From: G963666945 sp963666945
GTDB lineage: Bacteria; Bacteroidota; Bacteroidia; Bacteroidales; Marinifilaceae
DNA length: 64,000 nt
Direction of reading: 5' to 3'
NCBI GenBank assembly: GCA_963666945.2
Contig: CAXXRT010000024.1
Coordinates: forward strand, 1 to 64,000
This document shows, one piece after another, positions 9,560-18,967 of the stretch. Each line of letters starts with the position of its first letter. Position 1 is the stretch's first letter. The notes below the pieces were generated by a model, which had not been told where the DNA came from, did no database searches, and saw nothing but the letters and a program-made list of their open reading frames with translations. The position numbers and the translations under genes were made by a program.

Positions 9560-10171
9560 CTATTTTTCAAAAAGCATATCTCTTGTAAATACTCGAAGAT
9601 AATTACGGAAAAAATCAACAAAGACTTCATCGGTAAAATTAATCTGATAACTTCCATCTTTAGGCTGAATAATAAAGCCCTTAGCCTCATTAGCACCAGT
9701 TTTAACCACAAGTCCCTTATCAATCAAAGCTTTTTGTTCAGCAGCAAAATATTTTTCTGTATCCTCTTTTATATCTTCAGAAAGAATAAGATTAAGATCA
9801 AGAGATCCCTCCGCCTCATTCCATTTTTCAACAACAGCTAAAATAAGTTTCTTAACAAAATCAGTATCATCAAAACTTTCTTTAGTCACTTTTTTAGCAA
9901 TCTTATCAGAAATAAGTTCAGTTACATCCTGTTTCAAAGCAGCCATAGCCTGATCGCCACTCAACTTCAATTCTGCAACTGTTTTTTTCTTAAGATCTTC
10001 AGCATCTTTTTTTGCAAGAGACATAATATTCGATGCTTCAGTTTTAGACTCAGAGACTATTTTTTCAGCTTCCTGCCTTGCATCCTGCAAAATTTTCTCA
10101 GCCTCTTCTCTGGCTTTTTCCACACCCTCATTATATAATTTCTGGGTGATTAGATTCAATTTGTCGTCCAT
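9560..10171 (-). CDS. ntpE: V-type ATPase subunit E (peripheral stalk)
   Basis: A 203-residue protein whose first 90 residues form a charged, Ala/Glu/Lys-rich coiled coil (GVEKAREEAEKILQDARQEA), followed by a globular C-terminal domain. This is the usual build of the stator stalk subunit E, which holds the head against rotation. It is the first gene of the operon; its start lies about 330 bases from the divergent nhaD gene. The partner stalk subunit G is not separately encoded here, which is normal in Bacteroidetes. Confidence 0.88.
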   Translation of the reverse strand: MDDKLNLITQKLYNEGVEKAREEAEKILQDARQEAEKIVSESKTEASNIMSLAKKDAEDLKKKTVAELKLSGDQAMAALKQDVTELISDKIAKKVTKESFDDTDFVKKLILAVVEKWNEAEGSLDLNLILSEDIKEDTEKYFAAEQKALIDKGLVVKTGANEAKGFIIQPKDGSYQINFTDEVFVDFFRNYLRVFTRDMLFEK

Positions 10172-10334
10172 ACTCTTTTGGGTTAATATATGACAAAACT
10201 TTATTAAATTTCAATCCAACTATATTCAAAACGGGTTTGAAGTTAACTAATATCTACTATTTTTCCTCGTAAATGTAATTAAAAATAGAAGTTTCATAAT
10301 ATATTTTTCTACTCAAACGTTAGCATAAAGTACC

Positions 10335-10356
10335 GAAACGGTTGCGCAAACGTTTC
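10335..10356. promoter_or_regulatory. LacI/GalR-type palindromic operator
   Basis: A 22-base near-perfect palindrome, GAAACG + GTTGCGCAAA + CGTTTC, with only the central pair of positions mismatched. Its TTGCGCAA core is typical of LacI/GalR-family binding sites. It is located in the 328-base divergent interval between ntpE and nhaD. Nothing else is recognisable in that interval. No LacI-family gene is present in the window, so the regulator is unknown. Confidence 0.6.
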
Positions 10357-10499
10357 CCTACGAATTATTACATAAAATAAATATCAGCACTATCACTAAA
10401 GAAAGCAACAAAGCAGATACTCAATAAATAAAGATATATTTCTTTATTATCTGTTAAAAAAAACTAAAACATTCATTCATTAGGATAATAAGACCAATA

Positions 10500-11951
10500 A
10501 TGCATTACATTTGTTCCCCAAAATCAAAAAAAGGCAAGAAATTGCCTGCACAAAAAATTATTACCATGTTTATATTAATGATTATTGTATTTATTGTCGG
10601 ATACACGACAATAGCATTAGAGCACAGTTTAAAAACAGACAAAGCAGCATTAGCATTAATAACAGGAATGCTTATCTGGACACTTTACGCAATCGGAGGA
10701 ACAGACATTTTATCTATGGGGCTGAGTACAGCATGGAATAATTTTATAACGACTAATCCATTAGCCAACGATACAGAAGGTATGATACATTTCATTACCA
10801 ATCATGAAGTATTCCATCACTTATCAGAAATTTCATCCATACTATTCTTTCTTATAGGAGCAATGACAATAGTCGAAATCATCGACCGACACCAGGGCTT
10901 TAAAATAATAACCGACAAGATTAAAACCAGGAAAAAGTCAAGACTTTTATGGATAATCTGTTTACTAACATGGTTTTTATCAGCATTACTCGACAACCTT
11001 ACAACCACCATTGTAATGATAGCAGTAATACGAAAACTTATTACCGACAGGCCAAACAGGTGGGTATTTGCATCAATGGTCATAATTGCAGCCAACGCCG
11101 GTGGAGCCTGGTCACCCATAGGTGACGTCACTACCATTATGCTATGGATTGGAGGACAAATAACAGCCAAGAACATTATCACAACACTATTTTTACCAAG
11201 TTTGGTTACATTAATAATACCATTAATGATCATTACACCCAAAATGAGAAAAGGAGGAGTAATAAGACCCGTTTCAACAGACATGGAAAGACTGGAATTT
11301 TCGTATAAAGAAAGAATGGTGATACTTGTTTCAGGAGTCATCTGTTTATTATTTGTCCCAATATTCAAGACACTTACACACCTCCCCCCATATATGGGCA
11401 TGTTACTAGCATTAGGAATATTATGGCTTGTTACCGATATAATCCATAAAAAGAAAGAAGGGGATATAAAAAGACAATATGCAGTATCCCGAATACTACG
11501 TAAGATAGACACATCCACAGTACTATTCTTCCTTGGAATACTATCAGCAGTAGCAGCCTTACAATCAGCAGGCCACCTATACCTTACATCCGAATGGTTA
11601 AACCAACACGTAGGTAACGTATATCTTATCGACCTGGCCATAGGAGTACTCTCTTCAATAGTAGATAACGTACCACTTGTTGCAGGATCAATGGGAATGT
11701 ACGCCATAGAACCAACCGGAGCATTAGGCTATGCATCCAACTTTGTTCAGGACGGAGCATTCTGGGAATTTCTGGCATACTGTGCAGGAACAGGAGGTAG
11801 TGTACTTATAATAGGTTCAGCCGCAGGAGTAGCAGCCATGGGAATGGAAAAGATAAATTTTGTATGGTACATGAAAAATTTTGCCCGTCTTGCAATAACA
11901 GGATATCTGGCAGGAGCCGCAGTATTCTATTTAATAGAAATGTTATCATAA
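10500..11951 (+). CDS. nhaD: Sodium/proton antiporter, NhaD family
   Basis: A 483-residue polytopic membrane protein with about 12 hydrophobic segments. NhaD exchanges internal sodium for external protons. Seen: the family hallmarks SALLDNLTTTIVM, NAGGAWSPIGDVTT and, in the C-terminal half, SSIVDNVPLVAGSMGMY. The first ATG is used; the ATG at 10566, nearer the first membrane helix, is an alternative. It is transcribed away from the V-ATPase operon and ends in its own terminator. Its position beside an apparently sodium-type V-ATPase fits joint management of the sodium gradient, which is an inference. Confidence 0.93.
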   Translation: MHYICSPKSKKGKKLPAQKIITMFILMIIVFIVGYTTIALEHSLKTDKAALALITGMLIWTLYAIGGTDILSMGLSTAWNNFITTNPLANDTEGMIHFITNHEVFHHLSEISSILFFLIGAMTIVEIIDRHQGFKIITDKIKTRKKSRLLWIICLLTWFLSALLDNLTTTIVMIAVIRKLITDRPNRWVFASMVIIAANAGGAWSPIGDVTTIMLWIGGQITAKNIITTLFLPSLVTLIIPLMIITPKMRKGGVIRPVSTDMERLEFSYKERMVILVSGVICLLFVPIFKTLTHLPPYMGMLLALGILWLVTDIIHKKKEGDIKRQYAVSRILRKIDTSTVLFFLGILSAVAALQSAGHLYLTSEWLNQHVGNVYLIDLAIGVLSSIVDNVPLVAGSMGMYAIEPTGALGYASNFVQDGAFWEFLAYCAGTGGSVLIIGSAAGVAAMGMEKINFVWYMKNFARLAITGYLAGAAVFYLIEMLS

Positions 11952-11972
11952 AACAAACAACAAAAATATATT

Positions 11973-12007
11973 AAGAGCTGCATTAAAAATCAATGCAGCT
12001 CTTTTTG
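11973..12007 (+). terminator. Rho-independent terminator after nhaD
   Basis: Stem AAGAGCTGCATT / AATGCAGCTCTT with an A-rich loop and a T5 tail, 22 bases after the nhaD stop. Confidence 0.88.
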
Positions 12008-12101
12008 AATATATTAACTTAAATTTATACTAAAGATATTTCCAATTTTTACTTAAAAACCTATCTTAGCTTACTAAAATCAATTAAAGAAATAATACCC
12101 T

Positions 12102-13268
12102 ATGAAAAACATACTTTATCTAGCCGCCATTGCAATAATATTCGCATCATGCGCAAGCTCAACAAAACTATTACAACAAGGAAATTACGATCAGGCAATA
12201 GAAAAGTCAGTAAAAAAACTAATCAAAAACCCTTCAAAGACAAAAGAAATAAATATACTCGGCAAAGCATATCAGCTTGCAAATCAATATGACAATGACG
12301 CCATTAAAACATTAAAGAAAACCCAACAGCCCGATATCTGGGACAAAATACTAGTACATTTAAACAATTTACGAAACCGTCAAAACATAGTAGAACGCAC
12401 CCCCCAAGGCGTACTGCAAAGAATCAACTTCAGAGAAATAGACTACAACGAAGCCATAGCCGTATCCCAACAAAATGCAGCAACATACTTTTACGCCCAT
12501 GCAGAAAAACTCTTACAAAAAGGCGACAAAAAAAGTGCCCGACAGGCATTCGAGGAGCTTTATAAAATAAAGCAATACTTTCCCCGTTACAAAGACATAG
12601 ACAGCAAATTATCAGAAGCACAGGACAAAGGCACCTGCAATGTATTATTCGAAATGCAAAATTCATCAAACACAGTTATGCCTAAAGGATTTGAAGTAGA
12701 ACTTCTGAATGTCACACTAAAAAATCTTAATAAACTTTGGATAAACTTCGACACAAAACAACGCAAAGAACTATTTTACGACTACACAATCCTGTTAAGC
12801 CTTAAAAACATAGAAGTCTCCCCGGAGCTTGTAAAAGAAAAGGAATACGAAGAAAGTGTTGAAGTAGAAGACGGATTTCAATATGTACTCGACGAAAAAG
12901 GAAATGTAAAAAAAGATACCAGCGGAATGGATATAAAAATTCCAAAAACAAAACTACTAAGATGCAAGGTCAAAGAAACAATCATATCAAAAAGCGCCAT
13001 CGTAAAAGGAACAATTGATTTTTACGACAACCGAAGCAATCAGCTTATTAAAACAGAAACCATAACCTTCCAATCCGATTTTCACCACAGCTGGGCAAAT
13101 GCATTTGGAGAATTAAAAGCACTTACGCAAAAAACAAGAAATAAGCTAAAAAACAAAAGAATACCATTCCCCAGCGATCTGCAGATGATATACGATACAA
13201 ACGAAGATCTTAAACAAGTCACAAAACAAATAATATCAAGAAACAGAAATATGCTTATTAATAGATAA
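12102..13268 (+). CDS. Lipoprotein with TPR-like repeats
   Basis: A 388-residue predicted lipoprotein: hydrophobic signal peptide and lipobox FASC with Cys17 as the lipidation site, then CASSTKLLQQGNYDQAIEKSVKKL, which reads as a tetratricopeptide-type helix pair, with further TPR-like helices to about residue 180. The C-terminal half is a separate domain rich in charged beta segments. I do not recognise a catalytic motif. It is 85 bases ahead of the exbB gene on the same strand and may belong to that envelope-energisation cluster, but a separate transcript is equally possible. Confidence 0.75.
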   Translation: MKNILYLAAIAIIFASCASSTKLLQQGNYDQAIEKSVKKLIKNPSKTKEINILGKAYQLANQYDNDAIKTLKKTQQPDIWDKILVHLNNLRNRQNIVERTPQGVLQRINFREIDYNEAIAVSQQNAATYFYAHAEKLLQKGDKKSARQAFEELYKIKQYFPRYKDIDSKLSEAQDKGTCNVLFEMQNSSNTVMPKGFEVELLNVTLKNLNKLWINFDTKQRKELFYDYTILLSLKNIEVSPELVKEKEYEESVEVEDGFQYVLDEKGNVKKDTSGMDIKIPKTKLLRCKVKETIISKSAIVKGTIDFYDNRSNQLIKTETITFQSDFHHSWANAFGELKALTQKTRNKLKNKRIPFPSDLQMIYDTNEDLKQVTKQIISRNRNMLINR

Positions 13269-13352
13269 AAATATTTCACAACTTAACAGAAACAGCTATC
13301 TTCGCTGTGTTAATTAAAAATGTTATAACATTACTATAAAGGCAAAGAAATT

Positions 13353-14057
13353 ATGACTAATCTACTTTTTATTACGGCAGACGATATAGCAAAACAAGCT
13401 GCCGAGGCAGTAGCACAAGGAAAAGAAGAACTAACAATGGGATTTTGGGAACTAGCATTCAAAGGAGGCTGGATAATGATTCCTATATTTATCCTTTCTA
13501 TCATAGCAGTTTATATCTTTTTCGAAAGATTTATTGCAATCAGAAACGCATCAAAGATAGACAACAATTTCATGGATATGATAAAAGACTATATTCATGA
13601 AGGACGTATAGACTCAGCAGTCACTCTTTGTGAAACAACAGACACACCAGTTTCCAGAATGATAGCCAAAGGGATAAAAAGAATAGGCCGCCCACTTAAC
13701 GATGTAAGTACAGCAATTGAGAACGTAGGAAACCTCGAAATATCAAAATTGGAAAAAGGCCTAAATGCCCTTGCAACAGTCTCGGGAGCAGCCCCAATGA
13801 TAGGATTCCTTGGAACAGTAATAGGAATGATTCAAGCCTTTTACGACATGTCATTAGCAGGAAGCAACATCGATATAGGTCATCTTTCAGGAGGAATTTA
13901 CACAGCCATGGTAACAACTGTAGCCGGTCTTACCGTAGGTATTATAGCCTATTTTGCATACAACATATTAGTATCAAGAGTAGAGAAAGTTGTATTTAAG
14001 ATGGAAGCACACACAACAGAATTCATGGATTTATTAAACGAACCTGCTAAAAAATAA
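13353..14057 (+). CDS. exbB: MotA/TolQ/ExbB proton channel family protein
   Basis: A 234-residue inner-membrane protein with one N-terminal helix (WIMIPIFILSIIAVYIFFERF) and two C-terminal helices, including GAAPMIGFLGTVIGMIQAF and TTVAGLTVGIIAYFAYN. These are the conserved ExbB/TolQ channel segments. Together with ExbD it converts the proton-motive force into motion of a TonB-like protein. The exbD-like gene starts three bases after its stop codon, so the pair is a transcriptional unit. Confidence 0.9.
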   Translation: MTNLLFITADDIAKQAAEAVAQGKEELTMGFWELAFKGGWIMIPIFILSIIAVYIFFERFIAIRNASKIDNNFMDMIKDYIHEGRIDSAVTLCETTDTPVSRMIAKGIKRIGRPLNDVSTAIENVGNLEISKLEKGLNALATVSGAAPMIGFLGTVIGMIQAFYDMSLAGSNIDIGHLSGGIYTAMVTTVAGLTVGIIAYFAYNILVSRVEKVVFKMEAHTTEFMDLLNEPAKK

Positions 14058-14060
14058 GAG

Positions 14061-14453
14061 ATGGCTTTAAAAAGAAGAAATAAGGTAAATCCCCATTTTA
14101 GCATGTCGTCCATGACAGATATAGTATTTTTGCTATTAATATTCTTCATGGTCACATCAACCCTTATCAATCCGAATGCGTTAAAATTACTTTTACCCAA
14201 AAGTACAAATCAAACCTCGGCAAAAGCCATTACCACTGTTTCTATCGACAGCAAATTAAATTTCTATTTAGAGAAAACCAGAGTTCCTTTCAATGAATTA
14301 GAGTCAAAATTACAAGACAAGCTCAGTTCAGAGAAAGAACCCACAATATCTCTTCATGCCGACAAGACTATTCCTGTTGAACAGGTAGTCAAGGTAATGA
14401 ACATTGCCAAGAACAATAAATACAAACTGATACTTGCCACCAGTCCCGAATAA
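14061..14453 (+). CDS. exbD: ExbD/TolR biopolymer transport protein
   Basis: A 130-residue protein with a short cytoplasmic N-terminus, a single membrane helix and a periplasmic domain. The segment FSMSSMTDIVFLLLIFFMVTSTL contains the conserved membrane Asp of ExbD/TolR, which is the proton-carrying residue. It sits tightly between exbB and the tonB-like gene (spacing 3 and 2 bases), which supports a complete ExbB-ExbD-TonB or TolQRA-type complex. Confidence 0.9.
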   Translation: MALKRRNKVNPHFSMSSMTDIVFLLLIFFMVTSTLINPNALKLLLPKSTNQTSAKAITTVSIDSKLNFYLEKTRVPFNELESKLQDKLSSEKEPTISLHADKTIPVEQVVKVMNIAKNNKYKLILATSPE

Positions 14454-14455
14454 TA

Positions 14456-15404
14456 ATGGGTAGAAATATAAATAAAAACGGATTACTAGGAACAATAATA
14501 TTTCACGGTATTATTGCAGCAATTCTACTGCTGTTAGGATTCCACACCCCACTCCCATTACCGGAAGAGAAAGGAATTCTAATCAGTTTTGGCGACAGCC
14601 CACAAGGAAAGGGTAAACCCTCAGCCGAAAAACAAACACAAAAAGCAAAGCCAAATACAGGAAAAACTACCCCACCACCAAAGACAGAAAAGCCAAAATC
14701 GAATAATCCGATAAAACCAACATCAGCCCCGAAGATTCTTACGCAAAACATTGAAGAAGCCCCAGCAATAAAAAGCGGGAATGCCAAAAAGAAAAAAGAA
14801 GAAATCAGAAAAAAAAGAGAAGAAGAAAACCTAAGAAATCAAAGAGAGGCAGAAAGAAAAAAACTGGAAGAAGAAAAAAGAATAAGGCAAGAACAGGAAA
14901 GAATTAGAAAAGAAAGAGAAGAGCAAATAAAAAGAGAAGAAGAGGAAAAAAGAAAAGAAGAAGAGAGGAAGAAAAAATTTGCCGAATCAATGAATACCAA
15001 GGCAAAGAATCTTTTCAAAAAAATCCAATTCAAATTCTTCTGGTTACGGAGACACCGATAAATCAGGAAACCAGGGCAGTCAATCCGGCGACCCCAAAGG
15101 AGAAGCATCCGGAACAGGAAAAGGAGACAGCGGAATATCCTACGATTTAAAAGGAAGAAATGCAGAATACATACATCAGCCACAGATCTCTTTTTCCAAA
15201 GGAGGCAAGGTCATAGTTGAAGTAATAGTAGACAACACCGGCAAAGTAGTAAGAGCCACACCAGGAGCAATAGGAACAACCACCTCAAACCAGACTCTAT
15301 ATAAAATTGCAAAAGAATCAGCATTAAAAACACGTTTTAATTCAAGCAGCACATCCCCCAAACATCAAAAAGGAACTATCACCTATATCTTTATTGTAAA
15401 ATAA
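14456..15404 (+). pseudogene. TonB/TolA-like energy transducer, frameshifted
   Basis: The first frame (14456-15061) encodes a membrane anchor near residues 12-28, a Pro/Lys-rich linker and a long Glu/Lys/Arg-rich helix typical of TonB or TolA spacers. It then ends in an unrelated tail. The +1 frame continues directly with SNSNSSGYGDTDKSGNQGSQ and a C-terminal domain (ISFSKGGKVIVEVIVDNTG through TITYIFIVK) that looks like the TonB family domain, ending at 15404. The break falls in a run of seven A at 15017-15023; six A would restore one protein of about 315 residues. This could be a sequencing error, a true mutation or slippage-controlled expression. Partner genes exbB and exbD are intact upstream. 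Confidence 0.72.
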
Positions 15405-15430
15405 AAAAGGGACACAAATATTGTATCCCA
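15404..15430 (-). terminator. Terminator between the tonB-like gene and the membrane-protein pair
   Basis: On the minus strand GGGATACAA and TTGTGTCCC form a stem followed by six T. It would end transcription of the small membrane-protein gene that stops at 15475. Confidence 0.65.
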
Positions 15431-15474
15431 TAATTATTCTATGTTTAAATTTTATTCCTTGTAATAAAACCTAT

Positions 15475-15951
15475 TTACTTTAGATACTTAAGATTAAGAC
15501 CATAAAGCACTACAAATATAGCAGTAAAAATAAATCCAAATACTCCAAACCCAAGAACAAGCATTACAATCTGTCCGGCAGTATAAAGATAGAAGCCCAC
15601 TTTTTGAAGATTCCACATTTTTATTGCGCCATATAATGAAGCACCAGCAGCAACAAGTCCAAATATACCAGACACTACACCAACATCAGGAACAACAGGG
15701 AAAGGTAAAGATCCCATTAAAGAATCAAGAACTCCACTTAAAGCCACAGCAAACAAATAACCTAAAACAGAAAGTCCACTACCTATAAAGGTTAATATAC
15801 AAAGAACAGAAAGAAAAGTTGGTCTTTCCTGTTTTACCCCACCTTCCGACACAGTAGAAACATTATTAACATTAGGTTTATTTTCAACCGAATTTACAGT
15901 TTCCTTTTGCTCAACCAATTCTTCAGGTTGAATTTTAATTTCATCTGTCAT
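15475..15951 (-). CDS. Small membrane protein, paralogue of the next gene
   Basis: A 158-residue protein with a polar, Glu/Asn-rich N-terminal stretch of about 40 residues and then four hydrophobic segments. The start of the hydrophobic part, RPTFLSVLCILTFIGSGLSVL, is nearly identical to the same region of the neighbouring gene at 16001-16495, so the two are tandem paralogues. I know this as an uncharacterised Bacteroidetes membrane protein type and see no catalytic motif. The 49-base gap to the upstream gene suggests co-transcription. Confidence 0.7.
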   Translation of the reverse strand: MTDEIKIQPEELVEQKETVNSVENKPNVNNVSTVSEGGVKQERPTFLSVLCILTFIGSGLSVLGYLFAVALSGVLDSLMGSLPFPVVPDVGVVSGIFGLVAAGASLYGAIKMWNLQKVGFYLYTAGQIVMLVLGFGVFGFIFTAIFVVLYGLNLKYLK

Positions 15952-16000
15952 TTTAATAAAAAATTAAGGTTAGTAATTAAAACTATTTGGTAAAATTTAG

Positions 16001-16495
16001 TTAGTGCATATGCTTAACATTAACTCCATACATAATAATAAAAGCAGCCGTAAAAATCAGACTACCAACAATTCCCAACATGGTAAAAACATTAAATCCC
16101 ACGATAACAGGCACTACAAAAAGCAATAATATATGAGCTACACAATAAATATAAAACCCCATTTTTTTAAGGTTAAACATCAAAATAGCACCATAAAGAC
16201 TGGCAGCGAAAAGAATTGTATTTGAAAGTCCTATTGCAACACCATTTTCCAGAATTTTAGAAGTAGTTTCCACCATAGTATCCATCATCTTTACAAAAGC
16301 CTCAGGCACCTCTTCCATACTCTGATTCATTGCCTCGTATATCATAGACATAAACCCGCTACTGGTAGCAATTTTAGAAGTCGCAATAGACATTAAGCTC
16401 GACAATAAATTCAGACCACTTCCAATAAAAGTAAGAATGCAAAGAACTGTTAAAAAAGTAGGTCTAGTTTTTTCAGTTTTAAAAGGATTTTCCAT
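16001..16495 (-). CDS. Small membrane protein, paralogue of the preceding gene
   Basis: A 164-residue protein with four predicted membrane helices. It shares the RPTFLTVLCILTFIGSGLNLL block and a later SLYGA(I)-K(M)xxF/NLxKMGFYIY block with its neighbour at 15475-15951, but has a shorter polar N-terminus and a Met/Glu-rich loop after the first helix. Function unknown. The pair is transcribed away from glyA. Confidence 0.7.
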   Translation of the reverse strand: MENPFKTEKTRPTFLTVLCILTFIGSGLNLLSSLMSIATSKIATSSGFMSMIYEAMNQSMEEVPEAFVKMMDTMVETTSKILENGVAIGLSNTILFAASLYGAILMFNLKKMGFYIYCVAHILLLFVVPVIVGFNVFTMLGIVGSLIFTAAFIIMYGVNVKHMH

Positions 16496-16610
16496 ATTAT
16501 TATTTTTAAGTTGCTAATTACAAATATACTAAATATCCACAATAAACAAAACATATATTTTAAGTATGTGATTAATAACATATCACAATTTAAAAAAAAG
16601 TTCTTTAAAA

Positions 16611-16643
16611 CTTGGTATTAATCTTTTGAATGCCTTAAATTTG
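16611..16643 (+). promoter_or_regulatory. Bacteroidetes-type promoter for glyA
   Basis: A -7 box TAAATTTG (16636-16643) fits the Bacteroidetes consensus TAnnTTTG, and CTTG at 16611-16614 lies 21 bases upstream in place of the -33 TTTG box. It predicts a 5' leader of about 95 bases before glyA, in which I recognise no known riboswitch. Confidence 0.55.
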
Positions 16644-16746
16644 GAGCCTGATAGTGATAGGTCAAAAATAAGTGTCTGCAACAATAGGAGAAAAACCTGC
16701 ACGACATATTAATTTTATTTTCAAAAAAGGGAAAAAATTATAAAAA

Positions 16747-18027
16747 ATGAAAAGAGATACAGAAATTTTCGATTTAATTGAGCAAGAGCACAAACGCCAG
16801 CAAGAAGGTATAGAGCTAATTGCTTCAGAAAACTTTGTAAGCGACCAGGTAATGGAAGCTATGGGATCATGCCTAACAAACAAATATGCCGAAGGATACC
16901 CAGGAAACAGATATTACGGAGGATGTCAGATTGTTGACCAGACAGAACAACTAGCAATAGACAGAGCATGCAAGTTATTTGGAGCAGAATACGCAAACGT
17001 ACAGCCACACTCAGGAGCACAGGCAAATGCTGCAGTATTTTATGCACTACTTCAACCAGGAGATACATTTCTAGGACTTGACCTTGCACACGGAGGACAC
17101 TTATCACACGGATCTCCTGTTAACCTTTCAGGAACATTATACAACCCAATCCACTACCATGTAAAAGAAGATACAGGAATGGTGGATTACGACGAGATGG
17201 AAAAACTAGCTATAGAGAACAATCCAAAACTTATTGTTTGTGGAGCCTCAGCATATTCTCGTGAGTGGGATTACAAAAGAATGAGAGAAATAGCAGACAA
17301 AGTTGGAGCATTCTTAATGTGCGACATGTCTCACCCAGCCGGTCTTATCGCAGCAGGATTATTAGAAAACCCAGTTCCTTACTGTCACGTAGTAACAACT
17401 ACAACACACAAGACATTAAGAGGACCAAGAGGAGGGCTAATCCTAATGGGTAAAGATTTCGAAAACCCATGGGGAGAAAAAACTCCAAAAGGAGTAACAA
17501 AGATGATGTCACAAATCTTCAACTTCTCAGTATTCCCAGGACAGCAGGGAGGCCCGCTAGAGCACGTAATCGCATCAAAAGCAGTAGCATTCGGAGAAGC
17601 ACTAACAGAAGGATACAAAGACTGGGCTAAGCAGGTAAAATCAAATGCATCTGTAATGGCAGACGAATTCATTAAGAGAGGTTACAAAGTTATCTCAGGA
17701 GGAACAGACAACCACTCAATGCTTATCGACCTAAGATCTAAATTCCCAGAAATCACTGGAAAGAAAGTAGAGAACACACTTGTTAAAGCTGATATCACAA
17801 TCAACAAAAACATGGTACCATTCGATACACGTTCTCCATTCTCTACATCAGGATTAAGAGTAGGAACATCAGCAATCACTACACGTGGACTTAAAGAAGA
17901 GCACATGCCAATAGTAGTTGAACTAATCGATGAAGTAATCAGCAACATCGACAACGAAGAAGTAATTGCAAAAGTAAAAAAACAAGTTAACGAACTAATG
18001 ACAGAACGTCCAATGTTCGCATGGTAG
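16747..18027 (+). CDS. glyA: Serine hydroxymethyltransferase
   Basis: A 426-residue PLP enzyme that interconverts serine and glycine while charging tetrahydrofolate with one-carbon units in the cytoplasm. Seen: IELIASENFVSDQVMEA-type opening, YPGNRYYGGCQ, the PLP-binding VVTTTTHKTLRGPRGG with Lys222 as the Schiff-base residue, and FPGQQGGPLEHVIA. Length is normal. It has its own promoter and terminator. Its 3' end and terminator are the site next to which the CRISPR-Cas island lies, and a degenerate copy of them appears at 29816-29902. Confidence 0.97.
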   Translation: MKRDTEIFDLIEQEHKRQQEGIELIASENFVSDQVMEAMGSCLTNKYAEGYPGNRYYGGCQIVDQTEQLAIDRACKLFGAEYANVQPHSGAQANAAVFYALLQPGDTFLGLDLAHGGHLSHGSPVNLSGTLYNPIHYHVKEDTGMVDYDEMEKLAIENNPKLIVCGASAYSREWDYKRMREIADKVGAFLMCDMSHPAGLIAAGLLENPVPYCHVVTTTTHKTLRGPRGGLILMGKDFENPWGEKTPKGVTKMMSQIFNFSVFPGQQGGPLEHVIASKAVAFGEALTEGYKDWAKQVKSNASVMADEFIKRGYKVISGGTDNHSMLIDLRSKFPEITGKKVENTLVKADITINKNMVPFDTRSPFSTSGLRVGTSAITTRGLKEEHMPIVVELIDEVISNIDNEEVIAKVKKQVNELMTERPMFAW

Positions 18028-18090
18028 AAAATATAATTTCTATATATAATTCAGGCCCCCTATTAATTTAGGTGGCCTGTTTTATTTTCA
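18004..18090 (+). repeat. Direct repeat A: glyA 3' end plus terminator
   Basis: The last codons of glyA, its 3' untranslated bases and terminator resemble 29816-29902 over about 85 bases. Shared blocks include GAACnTCCAATG, AATATAATTT and TTTAGGTGGCCTGTTTT, with about 80% identity and one 2-base gap by eye. The two copies lie in the same orientation and enclose the type I-B CRISPR-Cas locus. Confidence 0.65.
18052..18087 (+). terminator. Rho-independent terminator of glyA
   Basis: CAGGCCCCCTA pairs with TAGGTGGCCTG (one mismatch) around a short AT loop, followed by TTTTATTTT. The CRISPR array's distal end begins only about 10 bases beyond it. Confidence 0.8.
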
Positions 18091-18967
18091 AAATGACTAG
18101 TTCAATTAATAGTCAGAACATCAACAATTCATATAAGAACAATATCAACATTTCAATTCCTCTATGGTACAATTTATAGATATTTAAGCGTATCTTTTGG
18201 ACGGCTGGATAAAGGTTTCAATTCCTCTATGGTACAATTTATAGTGGAACAGGACGAGCAGCATGGAATCAAGATATAGGGTTTTAATTCCTCTATGGTA
18301 CAATTTATAGACATTGTACATTTAGCATCCTTAGCGTTAAAAATGTTTCAATTCCTCTATGGTACAATTTATAGTGGATTCTTAGAATGAGTAGGCTCTG
18401 GCCAGCTAATGTTTCAATTCCTCTATGGTACAATTTATAGTGGATAACTTAAATCCAATACCCGACACACTAGGGGTTTCAATTCCTCTATGGTACAATT
18501 TATAGTTGCAGCATCTCTTAAGATTCCTTTCGAGGAAGTTATGTTTCAATTCCTCTATGGTACAATTTATAGAGGACATTAATAGCATAAGTATAACCGT
18601 TGCAGCGTTTCAATTCCTCTATGGTACAATTTATAGTCTTGCCGGTTAAGACAAGATTTCTGAGTTGTTCTCTGTTTCAATTCCTCTATGGTACAATTTA
18701 TAGTACATGGGAGGAAGAAATAAGAACGCCAAATATTAGGTTTCAATTCCTCTATGGTACAATTTATAGTTTTCTGTTATTTCTGTAGTCCATTTTTCTC
18801 TTAAGTTTCAATTCCTCTATGGTACAATTTATAGGACCTTGTATTTTTGCAACTTTTCAATCGCTTCCTTTGTTTCAATTCCTCTATGGTACAATTTATA
18901 GAAATACTCAAAGGTATTTTCATCATTTTCTCGCTCCGTTTCAATTCCTCTATGGTACAATTTATAG

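Noticed and set aside
10817..11707. A long 296-codon frame antisense to nhaD
   Set aside because: It is fully inside the well-supported nhaD gene, lacks family resemblance and arises from codon bias of the sense strand.
16644..16746. A possible folate, glycine or SAM riboswitch in the glyA leader
   Set aside because: The leader is about 100 bases, but I could not match the conserved core of any of these classes.
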